Shown piece after piece: positions 1-6,932 of a stretch of DNA of 45,983 nucleotides. A program made the position numbers and the translations under genes. The notes beneath the pieces were generated by a model that worked only from the letters and a program-made list of their open reading frames with translations, searched no databases and was not told the DNA's origin. Within the stretch, counting starts at the first letter, position 1. The number at the start of each line of letters is the position of its first letter. Source of the DNA: Komagataeibacter xylinus (GTDB lineage Bacteria > Pseudomonadota > Alphaproteobacteria > Acetobacterales > Acetobacteraceae); NCBI RefSeq assembly GCF_004302915.1, contig NZ_QQBI01000024.1:1-45983 (forward strand). The letters are read 5' to 3'.

Positions 1-96
1 CTCAAGAAGTTTCCTCAGCGCCGCCGGTGATTGGGGATATAGGACCACCATCACATACCGTCAATCAGAAAATCGCACCGGAGATGAAAAATATGG

Positions 97-121
97 TCCG
101 GGGTGCCATCAAGCCCCCGGA
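97..121 (-). terminator. Hairpin behind the DUF192 gene
   Basis: A 7-bp inverted repeat (TCCGGGG / CCCCGGA) lies about 20 bp past the stop codon of the minus-strand DUF192 gene. On the minus strand it is followed by a short T-rich stretch (ATATTTTTC). It fits a weak intrinsic terminator. Nothing else is recognisable in the first 140 bases. Confidence 0.4.
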
Positions 122-140
122 AAACAGCCAGATAATAGAA

Positions 141-653
141 TCACTTACCGGCGGGCTTGTTGGCCAGCACGTCAGAATCGACCTTGTCACCCACCACGAT
201 TCCCAGTTTTTCGGTAATGCCGGCCTGCAGTTCCAGGGTTGCGCGCACGGGGCCGTGGCTGCTGATGCGGGCCAGGCTGAGTGGCACGGCGTTCTCGACA
301 ATGGAGGAGATGCGGTTATCCGCGCCGATAAAGACGATATCGAGCGGGGCCTTGGTGTTCTCCATCCACATGTCGCTCTGGCGCGGATAGGACCAGACGA
401 AGATCATCCCGGCATCGGCAGGCACTGACGGGCGGAACATCTCACCCACCTGCTGCTCGCGCGGGGTCATGGCCTTTTCCACCGTGAACACGTGCTTTGC
501 GCCATCGGCCGTGGTGATGGTGAGCGGCACGGTGGGCAGCGGGGCCTGCGCGTGGGTGGGTTCACCCGTTTCCTCCGCCGCCATGGCGGGAACGGACACT
601 GCGGCCATGCATACGGCCAGGGCCAGCCACCGGCCCGCCTTGAAGGACATCAT
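141..653 (-). CDS. DUF192 family exported protein
   Basis: About 170 residues. The N-terminus is a signal peptide: basic start, hydrophobic run LALAVCMAAVSVPA, then AMA-A, a plausible signal peptidase I site near residues 24-27. The rest is one DUF192 domain, recognised from the features M-x-x-R, AGMIFVW and MWMENTKAPLDIVFI in the expected order and from the typical length of about 110-120 residues for the domain. The biochemical role of DUF192 is not known; exported members are common in Proteobacteria. The start at the first of two adjacent ATG codons follows a GGAG about 11 bases upstream. The next gene on the same strand, an MBL hydrolase, ends 35 bp upstream, so the two may be co-transcribed. 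Confidence 0.85.
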   Translation of the reverse strand: MMSFKAGRWLALAVCMAAVSVPAMAAEETGEPTHAQAPLPTVPLTITTADGAKHVFTVEKAMTPREQQVGEMFRPSVPADAGMIFVWSYPRQSDMWMENTKAPLDIVFIGADNRISSIVENAVPLSLARISSHGPVRATLELQAGITEKLGIVVGDKVDSDVLANKPAGK

Positions 654-688
654 AAGCAAATACTCTCCTGCACCCTTTGATCTGTCTG

Positions 689-1348
689 TCAGGTCAGGAA
701 GGGATTGCCCTTCCGCTCCGCGCCGATTGTCGTTGCGGGACCATGACCGGGCAGGATCGTGACATCATCATCCAATGTAAGCAATTCCCGCCCGATCGCC
801 CCAATCAGCTGCGCATGGTCGCCATAGGGGAAATCGGTCCGCCCCACGCCGCCCTTGAACAGGGTATCGCCCACAAAGGCGAAACGGGCAGCGGGATCAT
901 AAAACACGACATGGCCCGGCGTATGGCCGGGCACATGACGCACCTCAAAGCTGTGGCCCAGCGCTTCGAGCGTTTCACCATGCTTTACAAACCGGTCGGG
1001 CCTTACATTTTCCACCCCGGTCAGGCCGAACAGGGCGCCTTGCTGCACAATGGTTTCAAGCAGGGGCGCATCGGCCTTATCCGGCCCCAGCACCGGCACG
1101 GGAGCCCCCTGCCGGGCCGAGAGCGCGCGCCGCAGGGCATCGGCCCCGCCCGCGTGGTCGAGATGGCCGTGGGTGAGCCAGATGGCATCCACCGTCAGGG
1201 CCCTGTCCGTCAGGGCGGCCATGATGCGGGGCACATCACCCCCGGGATCAACCACGACCGCATGATGCGTATCGGGGTTCCACAGGATGGAGCAGTTCTG
1301 CCCGAATGCGGTCACGGGCACGACTTCGAGTGACAGGGGTGCTGGCAT
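689..1348 (-). CDS. MBL-fold metallo-hydrolase (YcbL/glyoxalase II-like)
   Basis: A 219-residue metallo-beta-lactamase-fold hydrolase. The metal-binding signature THGHLDH is near residue 70, followed by the downstream ligands in PGHTPGH, GDTLFKGGVGRTD and PGHGP, in the order seen in the single-domain YcbL group of glyoxalase II-like enzymes. It lacks the C-terminal substrate-binding domain of true GloB. A hydrolase acting on a thioester such as S-lactoylglutathione is therefore possible but not shown. The start at MPAPLSLE is preferred over an upstream start that would add seven residues unlike the family. It lies just downstream of the terminator of the gene to its right. Confidence 0.85.
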   Translation of the reverse strand: MPAPLSLEVVPVTAFGQNCSILWNPDTHHAVVVDPGGDVPRIMAALTDRALTVDAIWLTHGHLDHAGGADALRRALSARQGAPVPVLGPDKADAPLLETIVQQGALFGLTGVENVRPDRFVKHGETLEALGHSFEVRHVPGHTPGHVVFYDPAARFAFVGDTLFKGGVGRTDFPYGDHAQLIGAIGRELLTLDDDVTILPGHGPATTIGAERKGNPFLT

Positions 1349-1373
1349 GATAAAAAGCCCTACAAACAAAAAA

Positions 1374-1399
1374 TGCGCCCCACGCTACCGCGGGGCGCA
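1374..1399 (-). terminator. Rho-independent terminator of the host-attachment-like gene
   Basis: A GC-rich stem with arms TGCGCCCC and GGGGCGCA and a 10-base loop is followed on the minus strand by six Ts. It begins about 25 bp beyond the stop codon of the minus-strand gene ending at 1424. This is a textbook intrinsic terminator and separates that gene from the MBL hydrolase gene. Confidence 0.8.
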
Positions 1400-1423
1400 C
1401 CGTTACTGAACCACGCAGGCGGC

Positions 1424-1804
1424 TCAGCGCTCCTTGGCGAGCGGCCAGCCGGTGGCCGGAATATCGAAATGCGGGGCCAGCTTGTTGTCCGGTGTGTTGG
1501 TCAGGTCATGCTCGACAACCTTCACCACCAGCGGGCGGGCTTCCACGTCCAGATGTTCGCGGATCTGGTGCATCACCTCGCCGGGGGCGGCAAGCGCCAG
1601 GCCCGGTGTTTCCTTCGCGCGGATGGCCTTGTTCAGGAACTCGGCAATCACCTTGCCATAGGCACCATTGCGCGGGGCATCCATGCCCTTGGCATCGTCG
1701 CTCTTGAGGTGGGTGATGGTGGCCAGGCCGTGTTCGCCGTGCTTGAGGATGCGGGCGTGAATGCTATCGGCCACAACATACCAGACCGGATCGACATAGC
1801 TCAT
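1424..1804 (-). CDS. Host attachment protein-like (PF10116 type) small protein
   Basis: A 126-residue cytoplasmic protein with no signal peptide or membrane segment. The start WYVVADSIHARIL, the middle LALAAPGEVMHQIREHL and the end VEHDLTNTPDNKL match the pattern of the family annotated as 'protein required for attachment to host cells' (PF10116). That family name comes from plant-associated relatives, and its fold resembles eRF1/RNase-like domains. The activity here is unknown. The start is chosen at MSYVD because a GGAG sits 8 bases upstream; two upstream starts lack this. It is divergent from xdhC, with 129 bp between the start codons, so the promoters of both lie there. Confidence 0.65.
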   Translation of the reverse strand: MSYVDPVWYVVADSIHARILKHGEHGLATITHLKSDDAKGMDAPRNGAYGKVIAEFLNKAIRAKETPGLALAAPGEVMHQIREHLDVEARPLVVKVVEHDLTNTPDNKLAPHFDIPATGWPLAKER

Positions 1805-1933
1805 GTAAAATACTCCGTTCATGCATCGGGCCACCCTGTGGTGGCCCACGTGTTGTTACATTACATGGGGTGTTCGGGCATGCATGTCCAGCGGGTGACA
1901 GGCGCACATGCGTGCTGATAAAGTAAAGCTGCC

Positions 1934-3019
1934 ATGACAAAGCTTTCCTCTACGCCCGATCCTCTGGATCTCCTGATTGAATGGGCCCGGGCGGGACTGC
2001 CCTGCGCCCTTGCCACCGTCACCTCGACATGGGGCAGTTCCCCCCGGCCTGCGGGCAGCATGATGGCCGTGTGCGAGAATGGTCGCATCGAAGGCTCGGT
2101 CAGCGGCGGCTGCGTGGAAGGCGCCGTCATAGAAGAAGCCGCCACCGTCATGCACACCGGCACGCCGGCCGCCCTGTCCCATGGCGTATCGAGCGATGAT
2201 GCCTGGGCGGTGGGGCTGGCCTGTGGGGGGCGGCTTGATGTGTACGTGGCCGCCATCGGCACCCCGGCCCGCCCGCAGGGCACGCTGCCGCTGGAAATGC
2301 TGGAAACCGTGGCCGAAAAGCGCCGCGCCCGCGTGCCGGTCATCATGGCGACCGAACTTGCCACCGGCACGTGCCGCCTGCTGTATGATACCAGCACCCC
2401 CGCCACCGCCCCCGCCACGGACCTTGAAGCCCGCCTGGCCGCCCGCGCGCGCGAGGTGTTTGAAACCGGCCGCAGCCTGCGGCTGGAAGATGAAGCGGGG
2501 CAGGCCATATGGTTCCTGCATCTCGTGCCCATGCCGCCGCGCCTTCTGGTAGTGGGGGCGGTGCATATCGCGCAGGTGCTGGCCCCCATGGCGCAGACCA
2601 CCGGCTTTTCGGTCACGGTCATTGACCCGCGCACGCAGCTTGCCACGCCCGAGCGCTTTCCCGGCATCACGCTGGATACCGACTGGCCCGATGAAGCCCT
2701 TGCACGGCTGGGTATCGATAACCAGACCGCCATCGTTACCCTGACGCATGACGCCAAGCTCGATGACCCGACGCTGCAATACGCCCTGGGCAGCGAGGCC
2801 TTCTATATAGGCGCGCTCGGCTCGCGCAAAACGCAGGCCTCCCGCGTGGCCCGGCTGCATGAGGCCGGTTTTGACACAGGCCGCATCGCGCGCATCCACG
2901 GCCCCGTTGGGCTTGCCATTGGCGCGGTCGGGGCGGCGGAAATCGCGCTCTCGATCCTGGCCGAGATCGTGGCCGTGCGGCACAACAAGCCACTGGGGCG
3001 GGTATCGGGCTGGGCGTGA
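1934..3019 (+). CDS. xdhC: XdhC/CoxI family molybdoenzyme maturation factor
   Basis: A 361-residue XdhC-like protein. The N-terminal XdhC/CoxI domain carries SVSGGCVEG near residues 54-62; its Cys is the conserved one thought to handle the molybdenum cofactor. The C-terminal half is a Rossmann-type domain starting at about residue 200 (LLVVGAVHIAQ), with GALGSRKT near residue 293. XdhC proteins bind Moco, help sulfurate it and deliver it to xanthine dehydrogenase-type enzymes. No molybdoenzyme subunit gene is in this window, so the client is unknown. Its GTGA overlap with the next gene, a MobA-like nucleotidyltransferase, shows tight coupling and supports a Moco-maturation role for both. Confidence 0.9.
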   Translation: MTKLSSTPDPLDLLIEWARAGLPCALATVTSTWGSSPRPAGSMMAVCENGRIEGSVSGGCVEGAVIEEAATVMHTGTPAALSHGVSSDDAWAVGLACGGRLDVYVAAIGTPARPQGTLPLEMLETVAEKRRARVPVIMATELATGTCRLLYDTSTPATAPATDLEARLAARAREVFETGRSLRLEDEAGQAIWFLHLVPMPPRLLVVGAVHIAQVLAPMAQTTGFSVTVIDPRTQLATPERFPGITLDTDWPDEALARLGIDNQTAIVTLTHDAKLDDPTLQYALGSEAFYIGALGSRKTQASRVARLHEAGFDTGRIARIHGPVGLAIGAVGAAEIALSILAEIVAVRHNKPLGRVSGWA

Positions 3020-4089
3020 CCGCCGCACCGGGGCGCATCGCCGCCATCGTGCTGGCGGCGGGCGCCTCGAGCCGCACGGCGCCCGCGCACAAGCTGCTTG
3101 CCCCGGATGCCACCGGCCTGCCCATGATCGCCCGCACCCTGCGCGCGGTCATGGCCAGCCGGGCCGACCCCGTTGTGGTCGTGCTGGGCCACCGGGCCGC
3201 CGAGATCCGGCAGGCGGCAATGCTGGGGCTGGAACCGGGCCGCCTGCCCCATTTCATCATCGCGCCCGACCATGCCCATGGCCTGTCACGCACGCTGGCC
3301 GCAGGTGTGGGGGCGGTCATGGATGACCCCACCATAACAGGTGCGCTGATCTGCCTTGGTGACATGCCGCTGGTCGGCACGGAACTGCTCGACCGCATGA
3401 TGGCCACATTCCATGCCCATCCCGGCTGCCCCGGCGTGCTGGCCACGCATGAGGGCAGGCGTGGCAACCCGGTGCTGTGGAGCCGCAGCCTCTTTGCCGC
3501 CCTGACGGCAGGCCACGGCGATAGCGGGGCCCGCCACCTGCTGGCACGGCATGCCACCGCCATGCCCCGGGTGGCGGCAGGTGCGGAAATCACGGCGGAT
3601 TTTGATACCCCGGAACGGCTGGCGGAATTCAGCCGCCTTTTCGGCGCGGAGCAGTTGACCTCAGCCCGGGCCAGCGCGAAGAGGGAAGGCAGCGCATGTG
3701 GCGCGCCGCATGCCAACCAACCAACCAGGACCCATAACATGAGCAAGATCATTCGCACCGAGCCCAACGCCATCCTGTCGAAGGTGGTGGAGTATCATGG
3801 CTTCCTGTTCACGCAGGGATTCGTGGCGCGCGACCTGTCCGCCGACATCACGGCCCAGACCAAGGACGTGCTGGCCCAGATCGACGCGGCGCTGGAGCTG
3901 CATGGCACCGACAACACCCGCCTGCTGCAGACCCAGATCTGGCTGAAGGACATCAATGACCGTGATGCGCTGAACGCCGTATGGGGCCCCTGGCTGCCCA
4001 AGGGCGGCGCACCGGCCCGCGCCTGTGTCGAGGCCAAGATGGCGCATCCGGACGTGCTGGTCGAAATCATGGTCATCGCGACCAAATAA
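3016..4089 (+). CDS. MobA-like nucleotidyltransferase fused in frame to a RidA domain
   Basis: One open frame of 357 residues containing two proteins. Residues 1 to about 215 are an NTP-transferase of the MobA/MocA type: IVLAAGASSR near residues 10-19 (nucleotide-binding loop), GDMPLVG near 115 (metal-binding Asp) and DFDTPERLAEF near 200. Placed after xdhC, it probably cytidylates or guanylylates molybdenum cofactor. Residues 242-357 are a complete RidA-family domain starting with its own Met. The roughly 28-codon joint (Ser/Ala/Lys/Pro-rich) looks like former intergenic DNA and has no stop. A TGA one base out of frame lies at 3656, so a small indel or sequencing error could have removed the natural stop. 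The GTG start overlaps the xdhC stop. Confidence 0.75.
   Translation: MTAAPGRIAAIVLAAGASSRTAPAHKLLAPDATGLPMIARTLRAVMASRADPVVVVLGHRAAEIRQAAMLGLEPGRLPHFIIAPDHAHGLSRTLAAGVGAVMDDPTITGALICLGDMPLVGTELLDRMMATFHAHPGCPGVLATHEGRRGNPVLWSRSLFAALTAGHGDSGARHLLARHATAMPRVAAGAEITADFDTPERLAEFSRLFGAEQLTSARASAKREGSACGAPHANQPTRTHNMSKIIRTEPNAILSKVVEYHGFLFTQGFVARDLSADITAQTKDVLAQIDAALELHGTDNTRLLQTQIWLKDINDRDALNAVWGPWLPKGGAPARACVEAKMAHPDVLVEIMVIATK
3739..4089 (+). CDS. RidA family protein (possible independent start inside the fusion)
   Basis: A 116-residue RidA/YjgF/YER057c/UK114 domain, the full length for the family. RidA hydrolyses reactive enamine/imine intermediates from PLP enzymes; the conserved substrate-binding Arg is in PARACVEA near residue 97. 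The Met at 3739 has an AGGA 8 bases upstream, so the domain may be translated alone even though the preceding frame is open into it. Whether the cell makes a fusion, a separate RidA or both cannot be told from sequence. A second, divergent RidA paralogue is encoded at 40199-40666. Confidence 0.7.
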   Translation: MSKIIRTEPNAILSKVVEYHGFLFTQGFVARDLSADITAQTKDVLAQIDAALELHGTDNTRLLQTQIWLKDINDRDALNAVWGPWLPKGGAPARACVEAKMAHPDVLVEIMVIATK

Positions 4090-4410
4090 GACCCCGGGGC
4101 AGCGGGAAGGGAGCCTGTGAAACATGTCACATTTTTGCAACTTTCCCGCTTTCCCAGAATCATTCTACTTCTGTTCTCCCCGCTGGAATCCTTGGGATAA
4201 GCGACGGAAAATCAGGGCGTAAACAGTCCGAATAAAGAATATATTCCTATTTTTTTAATCTGAGCACGTTTTTGGGGGAAATATGCAATGTTGCTCTTCA
4301 TCCTCCACAGCGCAGGCTTGTCAGACTTGCAATGGGCTTGCTACTCGATGAACGCGATGTGAGCGGATCATTTTGAGAATCACCCGGATGCGGTGGAGAG
4401 ATTGCGAAAA
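4090..4410. other. AT-rich intergenic region before the CHAP gene
   Basis: About 320 bp without a convincing gene. It is clearly more AT-rich than its surroundings. A 10-bp palindrome GAATATATTC at 4237-4246 is followed by a run of seven Ts, which could end transcription of the ridA gene or act as an operator. The promoter of the CHAP gene should be here, but I see no clear -35/-10 pair. Confidence 0.5.
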
Positions 4411-5160
4411 ATGCGGATCAGAAACATGAAGCGTGGCGTCTTGCTTTCCGTCCTTACGGCCACTTTCGGATTCATGTTTTCTGAACAGGGTCAGGCCCAT
4501 GCCGTACGGCATGTCAGCCATGTGCACCCGACCACCCCTTCCCATCATGTTTCCGTCCATCATGCCGCCTACCATGGCACCCATAGCCATGAGCGCGGGC
4601 ATGTCATCCAGTGCGTGGCCTTCGCCAAGGCGGCATCCGATGTCGAGATTCGCGGCAACGCGGTAGACTGGTGGTATAACGCCGCAGGCCGCTACGCACG
4701 CGGCAACGCACCGGAGGAGGGCAGCGTGCTCAACTTCCGTGGCACGCGCCGCATGCCGCTTGGACACGTGGCCGTGGTGCGCCAGGTGGTCAATAACCGC
4801 ACCATCGTCATTGACCAGTCGCACTGGGGCCAGCGCGGCATCAGCCGCGACGTGCCGGTGATCGATGTCTCCCCCAATAATGACTGGTCGGCCGTGCGCG
4901 TGGCGCTCAACAGCCGCAACGGCGCCTTTGGCAGCATCTACCCCACCTACGGCTTCATCTACGCCCGGCCTGACACCACCTCGCACATGATGCTGAGCAC
5001 CTACCAGAAGGCCATGCGCAACCCTGCCGTCATGGCGCAGGCGCATACCACTACCCGCCGCAACAGCACGGAAGTGGCCGAAGCGCCTGAGGGCATTGCC
5101 GGACGGGCTTCCTCATCCCTCGCCTATTCGGATGACGCGCCCAACCGTTCGCTACGCTAA
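4411..5160 (+). CDS. Exported CHAP-domain protein with a histidine-rich segment
   Basis: About 249 residues. A signal peptide (basic MRIRNMKR, then LLSVLTATFGFMF, ending near QGQA-HA) is followed by a segment of about 35 residues holding 12 histidines. A CHAP (NlpC/P60-like amidase/peptidase) domain comes next, with the catalytic Cys in VIQCVAFAK, the His in LGHVAVV and a polar residue in TIVIDQSHW. CHAP enzymes cut or modify peptidoglycan peptides, so a periplasmic or secreted wall hydrolase is likely. The His-rich stretch could bind Zn, Cu or Ni. The C-terminal 60 residues are low in complexity. GGAGAG 10 bases upstream supports the start at 4411; MKRG at 4426 is an alternative. Confidence 0.85.
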   Translation: MRIRNMKRGVLLSVLTATFGFMFSEQGQAHAVRHVSHVHPTTPSHHVSVHHAAYHGTHSHERGHVIQCVAFAKAASDVEIRGNAVDWWYNAAGRYARGNAPEEGSVLNFRGTRRMPLGHVAVVRQVVNNRTIVIDQSHWGQRGISRDVPVIDVSPNNDWSAVRVALNSRNGAFGSIYPTYGFIYARPDTTSHMMLSTYQKAMRNPAVMAQAHTTTRRNSTEVAEAPEGIAGRASSSLAYSDDAPNRSLR

Positions 5161-5220
5161 AACGCACACCCGGCACGGGGCCTGTTTTCAGGCAGTTTTT
5201 TCAAAAAAAACCTGAGATAA

Positions 5221-5244
5221 CACTGCTTTTTTAAAAAAGTGGTG
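5221..5244. terminator. A/T-centred hairpin behind the CHAP gene
   Basis: Arms CACTGCTTTTTT and AAAAAAGTGGTG pair with two mismatches, between the convergent CHAP (plus) and rlmH (minus) genes. It resembles a degenerate half of the double-hairpin repeat found elsewhere in the window and may act as a bidirectional terminator. Confidence 0.35.
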
Positions 5245-5299
5245 CGTCAGGTCATGCAACTTCATGCTCATTTTCCATAACGACCACACGGGCAGCCTT

Positions 5300-5761
5300 T
5301 CAGTCAGGACGGCCCGCACGGTGATAGGGATGCCCGGCTGAAATGGCGCGGGCGCGATAAAGCTGCTCGGCCAGCATGCCGCGCACGAGCATGTGCGGCC
5401 ACGTCATCTTGCCAAGCGAGAGCGTATGGTCGGCACGCTGCACAACCGGGCCATCAAGCCCTTCCGCCCCGCCAATGACAAAGCACAGCGGCCGCGGCGT
5501 CTCGATCCACTGTTCCACCGCGCGCGAAAAGGCCATGCTATCGTAGGTGCGGCCGCCTTCATCCATGGCCACGACAATGGCGCGATCCGGCAGGGCAGCC
5601 AGAATCGCCTGCCCTTCCCTGCGCTTGATCTCGTTGGGCGCGCCGCGCCCTTCAGGCAGTTCAACCAGCTTGATGCGGGGCGAAAGCCGGGTGGCATAAC
5701 GCTCGAACAGGTCGCGCTCCACCCGGTCCTTCATGCGCCCCACGGCAATCAGGTGAAACAA
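5300..5761 (-). CDS. rlmH: 23S rRNA (pseudouridine1915-N3)-methyltransferase RlmH
   Basis: A 153-residue SPOUT-class methyltransferase that N3-methylates pseudouridine 1915 in helix 69 of 23S rRNA, using S-adenosylmethionine on the assembled ribosome. The family landmarks are present: [41 protein letters not shown] (knot/SAM loop near residue 97), [12 protein letters not shown] and the end EQLYRA..GHPYHR. The C-terminus carries five residues (AGRPD) beyond the usual YHR. It starts 3 bp after the rsfS stop, the usual order in Proteobacteria, so rsfS and rlmH share a transcript. Confidence 0.96.
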   Translation of the reverse strand: MFHLIAVGRMKDRVERDLFERYATRLSPRIKLVELPEGRGAPNEIKRREGQAILAALPDRAIVVAMDEGGRTYDSMAFSRAVEQWIETPRPLCFVIGGAEGLDGPVVQRADHTLSLGKMTWPHMLVRGMLAEQLYRARAISAGHPYHRAGRPD

Positions 5762-5764
5762 GGC

Positions 5765-6298
5765 TTACGCCACCGGGCCTGCGGGCGCCTCCGGCGGCAC
5801 GTCCAGGTCATCGCCCCACATGCGCTCCAGCCCATAAAGCGCGCGGGCTTCAGCCTTGAACAGATGCACCACGATATCGCCTGCATCCAGCAGCACCCAG
5901 TCGGAGCCGGTCGCCCCTTCCGTGCGCACGCGCTTGAGCCCGGCCTCGCCCAGCTTGCGCTCGATATGCGCGGCCATGGCAGCGATCTGCCGGTCAGCCA
6001 GACCGGTGGCGATGACCATGCGGTCGGCAAAGGAAGCGCGGCCCGTCAGGTCGATCACCACGATATCCTCAGCCTTGTCATCTTCCAGGCTGGTGGTGAT
6101 GATCTCCAGAAACTGTTCCACGCGCGGGTCAGGCTCGCGCGTTTCGGCACGGGCCGGGCCGGCCACGGCAGCCTTCTTGCGCGGCGTGCCCGGCACCTGC
6201 ACGGCACTGCCCAGTGAACCCGTGACGGCACGCGGCGCGGCATGGGGGCTGCCGGTACGGCGCTTGGCGCCACTCTCGGCTATAGGCTTTCTGGTTAT
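5765..6298 (-). CDS. rsfS: Ribosome silencing factor RsfS, apparent ATA start
   Basis: The RsfS domain covers the last 115 or so residues: PRVEQFLEIITTSLEDDKAEDIV, then GRASFADRMVIATG and DWVLLDAGDIVVHLF, all diagnostic. RsfS binds ribosomal protein L14 and blocks subunit joining in starvation. An Ala/Lys/Arg/Pro-rich N-terminal extension precedes it. The start is uncertain. The only ATG codons lie about 90-100 bp inside nadD. A perfect GGGAG overlaps the nadD stop and sits 8 bases before an ATA codon at 6298, which I take as the likeliest start (177 residues). A GTG at 6202 would give 145 residues but has no ribosome-binding site. The gene follows nadD and precedes rlmH. Confidence 0.85.
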   Translation of the reverse strand: MTRKPIAESGAKRRTGSPHAAPRAVTGSLGSAVQVPGTPRKKAAVAGPARAETREPDPRVEQFLEIITTSLEDDKAEDIVVIDLTGRASFADRMVIATGLADRQIAAMAAHIERKLGEAGLKRVRTEGATGSDWVLLDAGDIVVHLFKAEARALYGLERMWGDDLDVPPEAPAGPVA

Positions 6299-6303
6299 GG
6301 CTG

Positions 6304-6897
6304 TTACTCCCGTCGGCGGCCATGCGCGGCCTGCGATGCACGTATTTCTGTAGCTGATATAGCGTTCTGCGGCGCGGGAAGAAAGACCCATGCGGGCGGC
6401 GTGCATGTTGCCAGCGTTCCCGCCCTGCGCGCGGGCAGCCGCCAGCGCGCAAGCCTGCGGGCAATCTGGCCGTGCAATGCGGCAGGATTATAGCCAGGGC
6501 GCGGCAATACGGCGAAGGGGGCCATCTGCACGATATCGCGCCACCGCCGCCACCGGTTCATCTGCGCCAGCCCATCCGCCCCCATCAGCCAGACAAAACG
6601 CACATGCGGGAAGAGCCGCTTCAGCCGCGCCAGCGTATCGACCGTATAGCGGGTGCCAATGCGGCTTTCGATATCGGTGGCCACCAGCCGCCTGCCCGCA
6701 ACACCATCAATACGCGCCCGCACCCCCGCCAGCCGTTGCGCCAGCGGGGCCATGCCCGCTACCGGCTTGAGCGGATTGCCCGGCGAGACAAGGAACCATA
6801 CCTGATCCAGCCGCAACTGCCGCAACGCCCGGCAGGCCAGTTGCACATGTCCCTCATGAACGGGGTTGAACGAGCCACCAAGCAGGCCCACGCGCAT
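6304..6897 (-). CDS. nadD: Nicotinate-nucleotide adenylyltransferase
   Basis: A 197-residue adenylyltransferase converting nicotinate mononucleotide plus ATP into deamido-NAD. GLLGGSFNPVHEGH at residues 4-17 holds the nucleotidyltransferase (H/T)xGH motif; MGADGLAQMNRWRRW and ISATEIR (ISSTxxR motif) follow. The C-terminus ends only about 12 residues after ISATEIR, without the usual V..YI...LY tail of the longer family members. The start MRVGLLGG is chosen to fit the family; a TTG ten codons upstream is possible. It lies between proA and rsfS, the common alphaproteobacterial order. Confidence 0.93.
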   Translation of the reverse strand: MRVGLLGGSFNPVHEGHVQLACRALRQLRLDQVWFLVSPGNPLKPVAGMAPLAQRLAGVRARIDGVAGRRLVATDIESRIGTRYTVDTLARLKRLFPHVRFVWLMGADGLAQMNRWRRWRDIVQMAPFAVLPRPGYNPAALHGQIARRLARWRLPARRAGTLATCTPPAWVFLPAPQNAISATEIRASQAAHGRRRE

Positions 6898-6932
6898 GCG
6901 TCGGCCATCGCCATGCGCCGGTATCAACAGGA

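Noticed and set aside
1856-3028. A 390-codon minus-strand frame opposite xdhC
   Set aside because: Gly/His/Arg-rich composition and no recognisable motif; xdhC on the plus strand accounts for the region.
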